Assembly: GCA_020446815.1 (NCBI GenBank)
Contig: JAGRDY010000031.1
Coordinates: forward strand, 105,362-169,361
DNA: 64,000 bases
DNA from: Paracoccaceae bacterium
Lineage (GTDB): Bacteria; Pseudomonadota; Alphaproteobacteria; Rhodobacterales; Rhodobacteraceae
Direction of reading: 5' to 3'
The notes under the pieces were generated by a model. That model had not been told where the DNA came from, did no database searches, and worked only from the letters and a program-made list of their open reading frames with translations. Of this stretch, positions 9,869 through 18,156 are shown in pieces (position 1 is the stretch's first letter; every line of letters starts with the position of its first letter). Made by a program: the position numbers and the translations under genes.

Positions 9869-10648
9869 TCACATTCCGGCGAAAAGCCCGGTCAGGTGCG
9901 CCGCGGCGGCATCGGTCCCGTAAGGTGCGTTCACGATGAACATGCCGCTGCCGACAAGCTTGTGGCCGGGACGGACGCAGGCAAAGCGGATTTCATGGCG
10001 AAGCACCCCGGGCAGGCCGCGCGATTGCAGATCATCGAGCATCGCCAGATGGGCGTTGCGCGTCAAGATCGGGTACCAGACGGCGATGACCCCGACATTC
10101 CATTTGGCATGAATCTTGCCGACCAGACCGGGCAGGGCGGCGTAGTCGGCTTTGACCTCATAGCTGGGGTCGATCAGCATCAGCCCCCGGCGCGGCTCCG
10201 GCGGCGTCAGCGCAAGCGCCATTTGCGGCCCGTCCTGCTGGCGGCACCGGGCGCCGTAATCGGCCATGAGATCGGCAAGGGCGGCAAACTCGGCCGGGTG
10301 CAGTTCGGCAAGCTCGATGCGGTCGCCGGGGCGCAGCGACAGCGCCGCCACGAGAGGCGATCCGGGATAGACCGCCCGGCCAAAGCGCGCCCGCACCCGT
10401 GACAGGACTTTCGCATAGGGGTGGCCGGGGGCGAACCGGCCCCCGATCCGGTCAATTCCCGCCGCGGCTTCGCCGGTTTTCAACGCCTCGGGTGCATCAA
10501 GCCCGTAAAGCCCGCGCCCGGCATGGGTTTCGATGTAACTTAGCGGTTTGTCCTTTCCGGTCATATAGGCCAGCATCGCCGCCAAAAGCGCATGTTTGTG
10601 CACATCCGCGAGGTTTCCGGCGTGATAGCTGTGCTGATAGGAAAGCAT
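9869..10648 (-). CDS. rlmJ: 23S rRNA (adenine(2030)-N(6))-methyltransferase RlmJ
   Basis: SAM-dependent methyltransferase that modifies A2030 of 23S rRNA, 259 aa. The N-terminus MLSYQHSYHAGNLADVHKH is characteristic of RlmJ, which fixes the start at 10648 rather than the longer frame to 10681. SAM-site region SYIETHAGRGLYGL and the catalytic-type motif LIDPSYE (an [DNSH]PPY-like motif with DPSYE) are present. It lies just beyond the infC terminator (18 bases), so it is probably transcribed separately or by read-through from infC. Confidence 0.92.
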   Translation of the reverse strand: MLSYQHSYHAGNLADVHKHALLAAMLAYMTGKDKPLSYIETHAGRGLYGLDAPEALKTGEAAAGIDRIGGRFAPGHPYAKVLSRVRARFGRAVYPGSPLVAALSLRPGDRIELAELHPAEFAALADLMADYGARCRQQDGPQMALALTPPEPRRGLMLIDPSYEVKADYAALPGLVGKIHAKWNVGVIAVWYPILTRNAHLAMLDDLQSRGLPGVLRHEIRFACVRPGHKLVGSGMFIVNAPYGTDAAAAHLTGLFAGM

Positions 10649-10665
10649 CCTGATGCCCCGGAATG

Positions 10666-10692
10666 AAAAAGGCCCTCCCATCAGAGAGGGCC
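10666..10692 (-). terminator. Rho-independent terminator of infC
   Basis: On the minus strand GGCCCTC and GAGGGCC arms (10686-10692 and 10671-10677) flank a short loop, and the second arm is followed by five T (10670-10666). This is a classic intrinsic terminator 22 bases after the infC stop. It lies directly upstream of the rlmJ start, so it may also limit rlmJ read-through. Confidence 0.85.
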
Positions 10693-10714
10693 GGGCGGGC
10701 TGGCGGCCAAAGCG

Positions 10715-11254
10715 TTACTTCGGCCCGATCATCATCACCATCTGGCGGCCTTCGAGGCGGGGCATGTTCTCGATCTTGCCGATCTCGGCGACATCATCGG
10801 CCACCCGGTTCAACAGATCGAGCCCGAGCTGCTGATGGGCCATTTCGCGGCCCCGGAAACGCAGGGTGACCTTCACCTTGTCGCCCCCCTCGAGGAACTT
10901 GATCACCGAACGCATCTTGACGTCATAGTCGTGAACGTCGGTTCCGGGGCGGAACTTGATTTCCTTGATCTCGATGGTGTGCTGTTTCTTGCGGGCTTCT
11001 GCCTCGCGTTTCTGGGTTTCGTATTTGTATTTGCCGAAATCCATGATCTTGCAGACCGGCGGTTGCGCATTGGGCGAGATTTCCACCAGATCCAGCCCGG
11101 CATCTTCGGCCAATGCCATGGCGCGGGCGGGTGTGACAACTCCTACATTTTCACCCCCGGCGCCGATCAGGCGGATTTCAGGTGAACGGATGCGGTCGTT
11201 TACGCGTGGTCCCGTTTCGCGGGTCGGCGGGGCGTTGTGCGGTCTGCGGGCTAT
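10715..11254 (-). CDS. infC: Translation initiation factor IF-3 with ATA start codon
   Basis: IF-3 binds the 30S subunit and checks start-codon/initiator-tRNA pairing. The frame with conventional starts begins only at 11119 and would lack the first 45 residues. Reading on upstream gives [20 protein letters not shown] and then [20 protein letters not shown], the conserved IF-3 N-terminal domain, back to an ATA codon at 11254. AAGGAG lies 8 bases before it, and there is no ATG, GTG or TTG in frame between the two. The protein is 179 aa, normal for the family. A rare start codon (AUU in Escherichia coli) underlies IF-3 autoregulation, so ATA here probably serves the same purpose. No rpmI-rplT follows; a terminator does. 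Confidence 0.93.
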   Translation of the reverse strand: MARRPHNAPPTRETGPRVNDRIRSPEIRLIGAGGENVGVVTPARAMALAEDAGLDLVEISPNAQPPVCKIMDFGKYKYETQKREAEARKKQHTIEIKEIKFRPGTDVHDYDVKMRSVIKFLEGGDKVKVTLRFRGREMAHQQLGLDLLNRVADDVAEIGKIENMPRLEGRQMVMMIGPK

Positions 11255-11429
11255 GGTGGCACTCCTTCTAGCAATGGCCGGTTTGGTCTGGCGCGCAAAT
11301 TAGTCGGCGCGCGGGCTTGTTTCAAGGCAGATTCCGCCGAGCCCCTATTGGGCGCTTTTACTGGATGCGGATTCGTGCGATAGCCTGCGCCAAGACCAAC
11401 CCACCTCCCTAGGCTAGAAGGTACAGGAA

Positions 11430-11909
11430 ATGAACAAGACCACACTTATCGCGCTACTGGTCGTCGTGCTGGCCGGCGGCGGCTACTGGTATTACGCGGA
11501 CCAGCAGCAAAAGGCCGAAGAGGCCGCGATGGCCCAGAAGGCCGCCGACGAGGCCGCGGCCGCGGCCAAGAAGGCCGAAGAAGAGGCGGCGGCAAAGGCG
11601 GCCGCAGACGCCAAGGCCGCCGAAGAAGCCGCCGCCAAGGCTGCCGAAGAGGCCGCCGCAAAAGCCGCCGAGGAGGCCAAGGCCGCCGCGGACGCCGCGG
11701 CGAACGCCGCCGCTGGGGCTGCCGCATCCGCCGCCAGTATCTTTGATCCGGCCAATTTCGACGCCGTCAAGGTTGCCGCGGCGATCGACGCCTCATCGCT
11801 TGACGACGCGACCAAGACGGCGCTGAAAGCCGCTGTCGACGCGGCCAAAAACAGCCCCGAGGAACTGGCCGCCGTGCTCGACCGGGTCAAGACTGCGCTG
11901 GGGCTTTAA
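11430..11909 (+). CDS. Membrane-anchored alanine-rich coiled-coil protein (TolA-like composition)
   Basis: 159 aa. One N-terminal hydrophobic helix (TTLIALLVVVLAGGGYWYY) serves as anchor or uncleaved signal. A region of about 70 residues follows, almost only Ala, Lys and Glu in a repeating AAEEAAAKAAEE pattern, predicted to be a long helix or coiled coil as in TolA domain II. A small C-terminal segment (FDPANFDAVKVAAAIDASSLDD onward) could be a helical bundle. GGTACAGGAA precedes the ATG. I do not recognise a named family; the architecture suggests an inner-membrane protein reaching into the periplasm. Low-complexity coding can mislead, but the ordered ends support a real gene. Confidence 0.7.
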   Translation: MNKTTLIALLVVVLAGGGYWYYADQQQKAEEAAMAQKAADEAAAAAKKAEEEAAAKAAADAKAAEEAAAKAAEEAAAKAAEEAKAAADAAANAAAGAAASAASIFDPANFDAVKVAAAIDASSLDDATKTALKAAVDAAKNSPEELAAVLDRVKTALGL

Positions 11910-11933
11910 GGGCCGCGAGCGGGCAAATGCGAC

Positions 11934-11957
11934 GCCGCGCAGAGCGATCTGCGCGGC
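11934..11957. repeat. Perfect 10-bp inverted repeat with GCGA loop
   Basis: Arms GCCGCGCAGA (11934-11943) and TCTGCGCGGC (11948-11957) enclose a GCGA tetraloop, between the convergent Ala-rich gene and fpr. It probably forms a 3'-end hairpin for either transcript. There is no T tract on either side, so it may be a stability element or part of a factor-dependent terminator. Confidence 0.55.
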
Positions 11958-11984
11958 CGGACGCCCAATCAGTGACGCGAGATA

Positions 11985-12809
11985 TCAGATTCCGTCGCCG
12001 ACAAAGGCTTTTTCGACGACATATTCGCGCGGATCGCTATTGGCCCCTTCACGAAGGCCAAACCCTTCGAGCACCGCCTTCACATCGAGATTGAAGGCCA
12101 TCGACCCGCAGACCATTGCCCGGTCCTGTGCGGCGTCCATCGGGGGCAGGCCGAGATCGGCAAAGACCTTGCCGGATGTCAGGTTGTCGGTGATCCGCCC
12201 CATCCGGGCGCTTTTTTCGCGCGTGGTCGTCGGATAATAAAGCAGTTTTCCCGCCACCATGTCGCCAATCAGCGGATCGTCGCGCAGACCTTCGACCAAA
12301 CTGCGCCCGTATTCCAGTTCTGCCTTTTCGCGGCAGGTATGCATCATGATCACCTGATCGAATTTTTCATAGGTCTCAGGGTCGCGCATCAGGCTGGCAA
12401 AGGGGGCAATGCCGGTTCCCGTGGCCAGAAACCACACCCGCTTGCCGGGCAACAGGGCGTCATGCACCAGCGTGCCCACGGGTTTGGGGCGAAGGATGAT
12501 TTCGTCGTCGGGCATGATATGTTGCAGTTTCGAGGTCAGAGGGCCGTCCGGTACCTTGATCGAATAGAATTCCAGTTCCTCATCCCAATTGGGCGAGGCG
12601 ATCGAATAGGCGCGCAGCAGCGGTTTGCCATTGTCGCCCAGAAGGCCGATCATGACGAATTCTCCCGACCGGAACCGCAGCGATTGCGGCCGCGTCACGC
12701 GGAAGGAAAACAGACGATCCGTCCAGTGTTTGACCTGCGTGACGATCTGCGCGTCCGGAAGGTGTTTGGGCACGGGCTGGGCTTGGGTCACTTGGGTCAG
12801 TTCATTCAT
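11985..12809 (-). CDS. fpr: Ferredoxin-NADP(+) reductase
   Basis: Cytoplasmic FAD enzyme exchanging electrons between NADPH and ferredoxin or flavodoxin, 274 aa. FAD-binding motif RAYSIAS and NADP-region motifs FLATGTGIAPFASL and MVCGSMAFN are present. The C-terminus ends EYVVEKAFVGDGI, as in bacterial-type FPRs of Rhodobacter. The ATG at 12809 is chosen; a GTG three codons earlier (12818) is possible. It lies about 60 bases downstream of the DUF934 gene on the same strand. It is therefore likely the last gene of the sulfate-assimilation operon, where it could feed electrons to the CysI-like reductase, which has no CysJ partner here. Confidence 0.92.
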   Translation of the reverse strand: MNELTQVTQAQPVPKHLPDAQIVTQVKHWTDRLFSFRVTRPQSLRFRSGEFVMIGLLGDNGKPLLRAYSIASPNWDEELEFYSIKVPDGPLTSKLQHIMPDDEIILRPKPVGTLVHDALLPGKRVWFLATGTGIAPFASLMRDPETYEKFDQVIMMHTCREKAELEYGRSLVEGLRDDPLIGDMVAGKLLYYPTTTREKSARMGRITDNLTSGKVFADLGLPPMDAAQDRAMVCGSMAFNLDVKAVLEGFGLREGANSDPREYVVEKAFVGDGI

Positions 12810-12868
12810 TTGCTTCACGGGCGGTTCTTGCCCATCCTTCTAGAGTCGTTTTCGGCAATGGGAAAGTC

Positions 12869-13249
12869 TCAGGCGTGTGATTTCAGCCGCGCCTGGTAAT
12901 CGAGGTTCTGCCAGTCTGATCGAAACGCCCACTGATCGGCCGGCTGGCGGGCGGCAAGTTCATCGGGGATCTCGACTTCGTCGAACCCGGAACGGCGTGC
13001 CATGGCATATTGGTCGGCGATCAGCGGGCCGGTGGCGCGCATCCGCCCGCCGTAGCCTTTGGCGCGGACATGGCGGGCAAGCGTGAAGCCGCGGCCATCA
13101 CTGCAGTTGGGAAAAGCGATACGCACCAGGGCGACACCGGTGAAATCGCCCGGGATTGCCTCGGGCCGGGTGTCGTGGGCGATGTCGAGCACCGCCGCGC
13201 CGTCATGGTCATCGCCGTGAAAGCCGTCGTCGCGAATGATCACGCTCAT
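12869..13249 (-). CDS. DUF934 family protein of the sulfate-assimilation operon
   Basis: 126 aa from the ATG at 13249 (MSVIIRDDGF), preceded by AAAGGAG. It matches the DUF934 family, which is found almost only next to cysH/cysI in proteobacteria. Conserved-looking patches are FPNCSDGRGFTLARHVRAKGYGG and ATGPLIADQYAMARRSGFDEVE. The biochemical role is unknown; it is assumed to be an accessory factor for sulfite reductase. The start overlaps the cysH stop (ATGA). The longer open frame upstream to 13348 lies inside cysH. Confidence 0.88.
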   Translation of the reverse strand: MSVIIRDDGFHGDDHDGAAVLDIAHDTRPEAIPGDFTGVALVRIAFPNCSDGRGFTLARHVRAKGYGGRMRATGPLIADQYAMARRSGFDEVEIPDELAARQPADQWAFRSDWQNLDYQARLKSHA

Positions 13250-14013
13250 GTGGCGGTCTCCTTTAGGGGGTCTTGCGGTTGCGTGCTGCGGATCAAGCGG
13301 CCGTTGGAAAAGTGAATGCCGCATTCCTGTTTTCCGCTGCCTCGCCAACGGCCTGCGCGCGGATCTTCATTTCCTTTCACCGGGCTGGTGCAGGGCGCGC
13401 AGCCGATCGAAGGATAGCCCTTTGCCACCAGGGGATGGCGCGGCAGGCGGTTGTTGGCGATATAATCCTCGATATCGCCTGCCCGCCAATGGGCGAGCGG
13501 GTTGACCTTGATCCGGCGGTTGTCTTCGTTCTCGAAAAACTCCAGATTCGTGCGCGCCCCCGCCTGAAAGCGTTTGCGCCCGGTGATCCAGCCGTCGAAA
13601 TGTTCCAGCGCCCGCTCAAGCGGCACGATCTTGCGCAGCGCGCAGCAGGCATCGGGTTTGCTGCGGTTCAGCGTTGCGTCCGCGTCATGACGGTCGATGT
13701 CGCGCCGGTCGGCGCGGATGATGCGGATGTCGGTCAGGTTCAGGCTGGCGGCCAGGTCGCGCTGATAGGCGAGGGTTTCGTCAAACAGCATCCGCGTGTC
13801 GATGAACAGAACCGGGGTTCCCGGTGAAATGACCGAAACGAGATGCAAGAGCACGACCGATTCCGCGCCGAATGACGAAACCAGCGCAAGGTTGCCCACC
13901 GCCGCATCGAACAGGGCATGTTCCAGCACATCGGTGGCGGAATGATGCCGGTAGCGATCATTCAGCGCCGCCACCTGTTCGTCGAGCGGCAGGCGCGGTG
14001 TATCAAGCGGCAT
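13246..14013 (-). CDS. cysH: Assimilatory APS/PAPS reductase (CysH)
   Basis: Reduces adenylylsulfate or phosphoadenylylsulfate to sulfite using thioredoxin, 255 aa. The paired cysteines CCALRK and CAPCT mark the [4Fe-4S] cluster of the APS-reductase type, so APS is the likelier substrate. The catalytic Cys is in KQECGIHF near the C-terminus. The PP-loop-like region is LVSSFGAESVVLLHLV. The start at 14013 overlaps the preceding cysI-like gene by 11 bp, and the stop overlaps DUF934, so the genes are tightly coupled. Confidence 0.92.
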   Translation of the reverse strand: MPLDTPRLPLDEQVAALNDRYRHHSATDVLEHALFDAAVGNLALVSSFGAESVVLLHLVSVISPGTPVLFIDTRMLFDETLAYQRDLAASLNLTDIRIIRADRRDIDRHDADATLNRSKPDACCALRKIVPLERALEHFDGWITGRKRFQAGARTNLEFFENEDNRRIKVNPLAHWRAGDIEDYIANNRLPRHPLVAKGYPSIGCAPCTSPVKGNEDPRAGRWRGSGKQECGIHFSNGRLIRSTQPQDPLKETAT

Positions 14014-15673
14014 CGCGTTCGGCCTCCGCCGGATAGAGCGCCGCCTTGAAGGGCGCGGCGCCAAGACGGCGATAGGCGTCGATAAACGGTTCGTCGCCGC
14101 TCATGCGCAAGGCGAGATAGGCGCGCAACAGGCGTTCGATGGCGGGGATGATTTCGTCATAGGCAAAGCCCGGCCCGGCGCGATCGCCGATCACCAGATT
14201 TTCGCTATGATCGCCGCCCAGGGTGATCTGGTAGTTTTCGACGCCGGCCCGATCGAGCCCGAGAATGCCGATATGGCCGATGTGATGATGGCCGCAGGCG
14301 TTGATGCAGCCCGATATCTTGATCTTGAGCTGGCCGATTTCCCGTTCCAGCCCCAGCGCGTTGAAATGCGTGGCAAGGCCCTGCGCCACGGGGATCGAAC
14401 GGGCGGTCGCCAGGGTGCAGTAATCCATGCCGGGGCAGGCGATGATGTCCGAGGCAAGCCCGATATTGGCGGTGGCAAGCGCCGCTTGCTTCAAGGCCGC
14501 GTGAAGGGCGGGCAGGTCGGATTTGTGCACATGCGGCAGAACCACGTTCTGTTCGTGGCTGATGCGCAATTCGCCGTGGCCGAAACGCTCGGCCAGATCG
14601 GCCAGCACCCGCATCTGCGCCGATGTGGCGTCGCCCGGCGTCTTGCCATGCGCCTTCAGTGAAACCGTGACGATGGCATGACCGGGGGCGCGGTGCGCGG
14701 CCAGGTTTGTATCGCACCAGGAGCGGAAAACCGGGTCGGACCGGCGCGCCGCGTCATAAGCGGCAACAGAATCAGTCCTGAACTCGGGCAAGGCGAAATG
14801 GCGGGCGATTTCCGCGATTTTCCTGCTGGAAACGCCTGAGAAATCCTTTCGGGTCTGGGCAAACCGCGCCTCAACCGCGTCGCGGAAAGCTTCCATGCCG
14901 TTTTCGAAGACGGTGATCTTGATGCGCGCCTTGAACTTGTTGTCGCGCCGTCCCATCAGGTTGTAGGTTGACACGATCGCTTCCAGATAGGGCAGAAGAT
15001 CGTCCCTTTTCAGGAACGGGCGGATCACCTGACCCACCATCGGGGTGCGGCCAAGCCCGCCGCCGACGATGACCTCATAGCCGGTCTGGCCTGCGCCGCC
15101 ACGCACGATCCTGAGGCCGATATCGTTGCCCTTGGTGACGACGCGGTCGTTGGGGCTGCCGGTCACGGCGATCTTGAACTTGCGCGGCAGAAACTGGAAT
15201 TCGGGGTGATCGGTCGACCATTGGCGGATCAGTTCGGCGGTCGGGCGCGGATCCTCGATTTCGTCGGCCGCCGCGCCGGCGAAATGATCGGCGGTAACAT
15301 TGCGGATGGTGTTGCCGCTGGTCTGGATGGAATGCATCCGTACCTCGGCCAACGCCTCGAGAATGTCGGGCACGTCGGTCAGCCTGGGCCAGTTGTACTG
15401 GATGTTCTGGCGGGTGGTGAAATGGCCATACCCCTTGTCCCACCTGTCGGCGATCAGCGCCAACTGGCGCATTTGCGCCGCCGACAGCGTGCCATAGGGG
15501 ACGGCGACGCGCAGCATGTAGGCATGAAGTTGCAGATAGAGGCCGTTCATCAGCCGCAGCGGCCTGAATTCGTCTTCCGTCAGCGATCCGTCGATGCGCC
15601 GTTCGACCTGGGCGCGGAACTGGGCGTTGCGGCGGCGAACGAAGGCCGCGTCGAAGTCGGCATATTCATACAT
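14003..15673 (-). CDS. cysI: Nitrite/sulfite reductase, siroheme/[4Fe-4S] type (CysI-like)
   Basis: Six-electron reduction of sulfite to sulfide, 556 aa. It holds the two ferredoxin-like half domains and the siroheme/[4Fe-4S] cysteines CPGMDYC and CINAC followed by GHHH. The start MYEYADFDAAF at 15673 has AGGAGAG upstream and overlaps DUF2849 by 8 bp; the longer open frame to 15775 is inside that gene. The genes between DUF2849 and DUF934 place it in sulfate assimilation rather than nitrite use. No CysJ flavoprotein is encoded here, so electrons probably come from ferredoxin through FPR. Confidence 0.9.
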   Translation of the reverse strand: MYEYADFDAAFVRRRNAQFRAQVERRIDGSLTEDEFRPLRLMNGLYLQLHAYMLRVAVPYGTLSAAQMRQLALIADRWDKGYGHFTTRQNIQYNWPRLTDVPDILEALAEVRMHSIQTSGNTIRNVTADHFAGAAADEIEDPRPTAELIRQWSTDHPEFQFLPRKFKIAVTGSPNDRVVTKGNDIGLRIVRGGAGQTGYEVIVGGGLGRTPMVGQVIRPFLKRDDLLPYLEAIVSTYNLMGRRDNKFKARIKITVFENGMEAFRDAVEARFAQTRKDFSGVSSRKIAEIARHFALPEFRTDSVAAYDAARRSDPVFRSWCDTNLAAHRAPGHAIVTVSLKAHGKTPGDATSAQMRVLADLAERFGHGELRISHEQNVVLPHVHKSDLPALHAALKQAALATANIGLASDIIACPGMDYCTLATARSIPVAQGLATHFNALGLEREIGQLKIKISGCINACGHHHIGHIGILGLDRAGVENYQITLGGDHSENLVIGDRAGPGFAYDEIIPAIERLLRAYLALRMSGDEPFIDAYRRLGAAPFKAALYPAEAERDAA

Positions 15674-15971
15674 GCGTGCTCTCCTGTTTGCCATGGGCGT
15701 AATTGGACGGCCCGAGGGTGCGGAAGCTTTCGCGGAAATGGATCGGCTCCGGCCCGTCCGGCCCGGCCATGGCATCGGCCAGATAGGCGCCGACGATGAC
15801 GTCTTGCTGCCTTACCGCGCGGATCAGGCGCAACTGCGCATGGGCTTCGTCCTCGATCAACTCTGCCTCGGCATGTCGGCGCGACCAGCGGTCATCAGCG
15901 GTGAAATAGACCACATCGCCTTCGATCAGCGCGTTGGCGGTGACGATCTTGGGGGTGAACTGGCGGCTCAT
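15666..15971 (-). CDS. DUF2849 domain protein
   Basis: 101 aa starting MSRQFTPKIVTANALIEGDVVYF at 15971. It matches the DUF2849 family, small alphaproteobacterial proteins encoded directly before the sulfite reductase. Acidic and Arg-rich patches and no membrane segment suggest a soluble accessory protein; its function is not known. First gene of the operon DUF2849-cysI-cysH-DUF934(-fpr), transcribed away from the Lrp-type regulator. Confidence 0.85.
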   Translation of the reverse strand: MSRQFTPKIVTANALIEGDVVYFTADDRWSRRHAEAELIEDEAHAQLRLIRAVRQQDVIVGAYLADAMAGPDGPEPIHFRESFRTLGPSNYAHGKQESTHV

Positions 15972-16019
15972 AGGGTTTCTGCCTTGCATGGAATTCAGGT
16001 ACGACTTTGGCGCAATATA

Positions 16020-16074
16020 GGAAAATGTTCCAGATAAACGCCATACCCTGTTGCCAATAAGGAAGAACGTTCTT
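16020..16074. promoter_or_regulatory. Two palindromic candidate operators between the cys operon and its Lrp-type regulator
   Basis: The 152-bp divergent gap contains a perfect palindrome AAGAACGTTCTT (16063-16074) and a near-palindrome GGAAAATGTTCC (16020-16031, 10 of 12 self-complementary). The centres are 43 bp apart, about four helical turns, which suits cooperative binding by an oligomeric Lrp-type protein. The surrounding gap is AT-rich compared with the genes. That the neighbouring regulator binds here is inference. Confidence 0.5.
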
Positions 16075-16123
16075 AAAAACTTCCAAAATTGAACCATGAT
16101 GCCAAAAATGAGAGAAAGCGCGA

Positions 16124-16585
16124 ATGTCAGTCCGCCTCGATGATCTGGACCGGAAAATTCTTGCGGAACTGCAAGAGGATGCGGGCCAGTCACTGGATGA
16201 AATCGCCCGCAAGGTGGGTTCTTCCAAGACGCCTGTCTGGAATCGTGTGCGCAAACTGCGCGAGGCGGGGGTAATCAAGCGCCAGACGGTTCTTCTGGAT
16301 GCCGATGCACTGGGGCTGGAGGCCTGCTTTTTCGTGCTGATCCGCACCAGCGAGCATGAAGCGGGATGGCAGCGAAAATTCCTCAAGACCCTGCAAAACC
16401 GCCCCGAGGTGCTGGAAGCCCATCGCCTGGCCGGGGATATCGACTATATCCTGAAGGTGCGGGTGCGCAATGCGCGCGCCTATGACACGTTTTATCAGGC
16501 GCTGATTTCCGAAGTGCGCGTCTACAACGTAACAGCGCTTCTGTCGATGGAAGAGATCAAATCCACCACCAGCCTGCCGGTGTAA
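16124..16585 (+). CDS. Lrp/AsnC family transcriptional regulator, divergent from the cys operon
   Basis: 153 aa. The N-terminal helix-turn-helix (LDDLDRKILAELQED ... SSKTPVWNRVRKLREAGVI) is followed by the RAM ligand-binding domain (residues about 65-145). Lrp proteins form dimers to octamers and sense amino acids. Its position back to back with the sulfate-assimilation operon suggests that it controls cysteine/sulfur genes, perhaps with cysteine or a related amino acid as ligand; this is inference from context. Confidence 0.9.
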   Translation: MSVRLDDLDRKILAELQEDAGQSLDEIARKVGSSKTPVWNRVRKLREAGVIKRQTVLLDADALGLEACFFVLIRTSEHEAGWQRKFLKTLQNRPEVLEAHRLAGDIDYILKVRVRNARAYDTFYQALISEVRVYNVTALLSMEEIKSTTSLPV

Positions 16586-16700
16586 TGTTTTTTTCCTGAA
16601 ACCGGCAGATTGCCGCGCCGCCAGGGCATTCGGGCCCGGACGATGCGCCGGTCAAGGCCGTGAAACTGGTAAAGAGCGGCATGGCGCGGCGGCGCAAGCG

Positions 16701-17447
16701 TTATGCGGCATCGAGCGCGGCGACGATGGCGCCGAAATCTCCGGCCGTGAGGCTGGCGCCGCCGACCAGCGCCCCGTCGACATTGGAAACCGAAAAAACC
16801 GCGGCCGCGTTCGACGGCTTGACCGAACCGCCGTAAAGCAGGCGGAAGGTCTCTGCCTCTGCGCCGAACCGGGCCCCAAGCCGGTTGCGCAGGAAATCAT
16901 GCACCTCGGCAATTTCCTCGCGCGTCGGCGTGCGCCCGGTGCCGATGGCCCAGACCGGTTCATAGGCGATCACGGTGTTGGCGCCGGTGGCGGAAGCGGG
17001 CAGCGAGCCGTGCAGCTGGGCGCCGATGGCCGTCAGGGTCGCGCCGCTGTCGCGCTCTGCCTCGGTTTCGCCGACGCAGATCAGCGCCGTCAGCCCGGCC
17101 ATATGGGCCGCGCGGGCCTTGGCGGCAACCAGATCGTTGCTTTCGCCATGATCCGTGCGGCGTTCGGAATGGCCCAATATGACATGGCTGGCGCCGGCAT
17201 CCGCCAGCATGGCGGCGGAAATGTCGCCGGTATGGGCGCCGGATCTTTCGGCATGGCAATCCTGCCCGCCCAGGGCGATCGGCGTCGACAGAAGGGTTTC
17301 GGCGGCCCAGGCCAGCAAGGTTGCAGGCGGGCAGATCAGGATTTCGCATCGCGGGGCGGGGTGGGCGCCGGCAAGGGCCCCGAGTTCGGCGAGGCTGGCG
17401 CGCAACCCGTTCATCTTCCAGTTTCCGGCGGCGATCTTCTGGCGCAT
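16701..17447 (-). CDS. tpiA: Triosephosphate isomerase
   Basis: Interconverts dihydroxyacetone phosphate and glyceraldehyde 3-phosphate, 248 aa, normal length. Catalytic residues are visible: Lys11 in AGNWKMNG, His93 in ILGHSERR and Glu163 in [11 protein letters not shown]. The phosphate-binding LLYGGSVKP and GALVGGASL segments are intact. Monocistronic by spacing; the next gene on the same strand upstream ends only 11 bases before it, so co-transcription with the TfoX-like gene is likely. Confidence 0.96.
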   Translation of the reverse strand: MRQKIAAGNWKMNGLRASLAELGALAGAHPAPRCEILICPPATLLAWAAETLLSTPIALGGQDCHAERSGAHTGDISAAMLADAGASHVILGHSERRTDHGESNDLVAAKARAAHMAGLTALICVGETEAERDSGATLTAIGAQLHGSLPASATGANTVIAYEPVWAIGTGRTPTREEIAEVHDFLRNRLGARFGAEAETFRLLYGGSVKPSNAAAVFSVSNVDGALVGGASLTAGDFGAIVAALDAA

Positions 17448-17458
17448 TCCAAGCCTTC

Positions 17459-17785
17459 CTAATCGAGATGGGACAGTGCGTCGCGGGCCAGTTTGCAGGC
17501 TGTATCGGGGTCGTCAAGGGCCGCATCGGGCAGACGCCAGTAGGGCATCGCCGCAGTTTTTCCACCGTTGCGCGAATAGATCCAGCGCGTCCAGCTCTCT
17601 GCCGAAATCCTGTCGGCGAATGCGCCTGCCCCCTTGAGCCAGATCGAGCCGTCGCTGTGCAGTATCGAAAAAATGACGTCTTCTCGGTAAAGGCACAACC
17701 CGCCCATCATCTTGCGCGTGCGGATCGGGCCCAGCCCTGCAAAGAGTTCAAGCGCGAAAGCGATATCGGTGTCGGAAACGCTCAT
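17459..17785 (-). CDS. TfoX/Sxy N-terminal domain protein
   Basis: 108 aa starting [19 protein letters not shown] at 17785, which overlaps the upstream Fe-S carrier stop as [24 protein letters not shown] matches the TfoX N-terminal domain. It lacks the C-terminal TfoX domain. In gammaproteobacteria Sxy/TfoX acts with CRP in competence; stand-alone N-terminal domains in alphaproteobacteria have no settled role. Confidence 0.85.
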   Translation of the reverse strand: MSVSDTDIAFALELFAGLGPIRTRKMMGGLCLYREDVIFSILHSDGSIWLKGAGAFADRISAESWTRWIYSRNGGKTAAMPYWRLPDAALDDPDTACKLARDALSHLD

Positions 17786-18156
17786 GTGCCGGGGGCGGTA
17801 CTGTCCGGAGCGTCCTTGAACTTGATCGATTCGCCGCAACCGCAGGCTTCGGCTACATTGGGGTTGTTGAACTTGAAGCCGGCTTCGAGAAGCGAGCTGA
17901 CATAGTCGATTTCGGTGCCGAACAGGAACATCTGCGCCATCGGGGCGATCATGACCCGCGCGCCGTCCTGTTCGATGATTTCATCCATGGGTCCGGCTTC
18001 GGTCGCGAATTCCATGGTATATTCCATGCCCGCACAGCCGCCCTTCTTGACCCCGAGCTTCAGGCCATAGACATTGTCGCGGGCCATCAGCCGGTTGATC
18101 TGTGCCACGGCCTTGGGCGTCAGCGAGACGGGCGATTTTCCGGGAATGCCGAACAT
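17782..18156 (-). CDS. A-type iron-sulfur carrier (HesB/IscA/SufA family)
   Basis: 124 aa starting MFGIPGKSPVSLTPKAV. Contains the three cysteines of A-type carriers: one in KKGGCAGMEYTM and CGC in AEACGCGESI near the C-terminus. It would accept and deliver [Fe-S] clusters. It overlaps the SufT-like gene by one base (TGATG), so the two form a Fe-S assembly pair, likely the tail of a suf locus whose core genes are outside the window. Confidence 0.92.
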   Translation of the reverse strand: MFGIPGKSPVSLTPKAVAQINRLMARDNVYGLKLGVKKGGCAGMEYTMEFATEAGPMDEIIEQDGARVMIAPMAQMFLFGTEIDYVSSLLEAGFKFNNPNVAEACGCGESIKFKDAPDSTAPGT

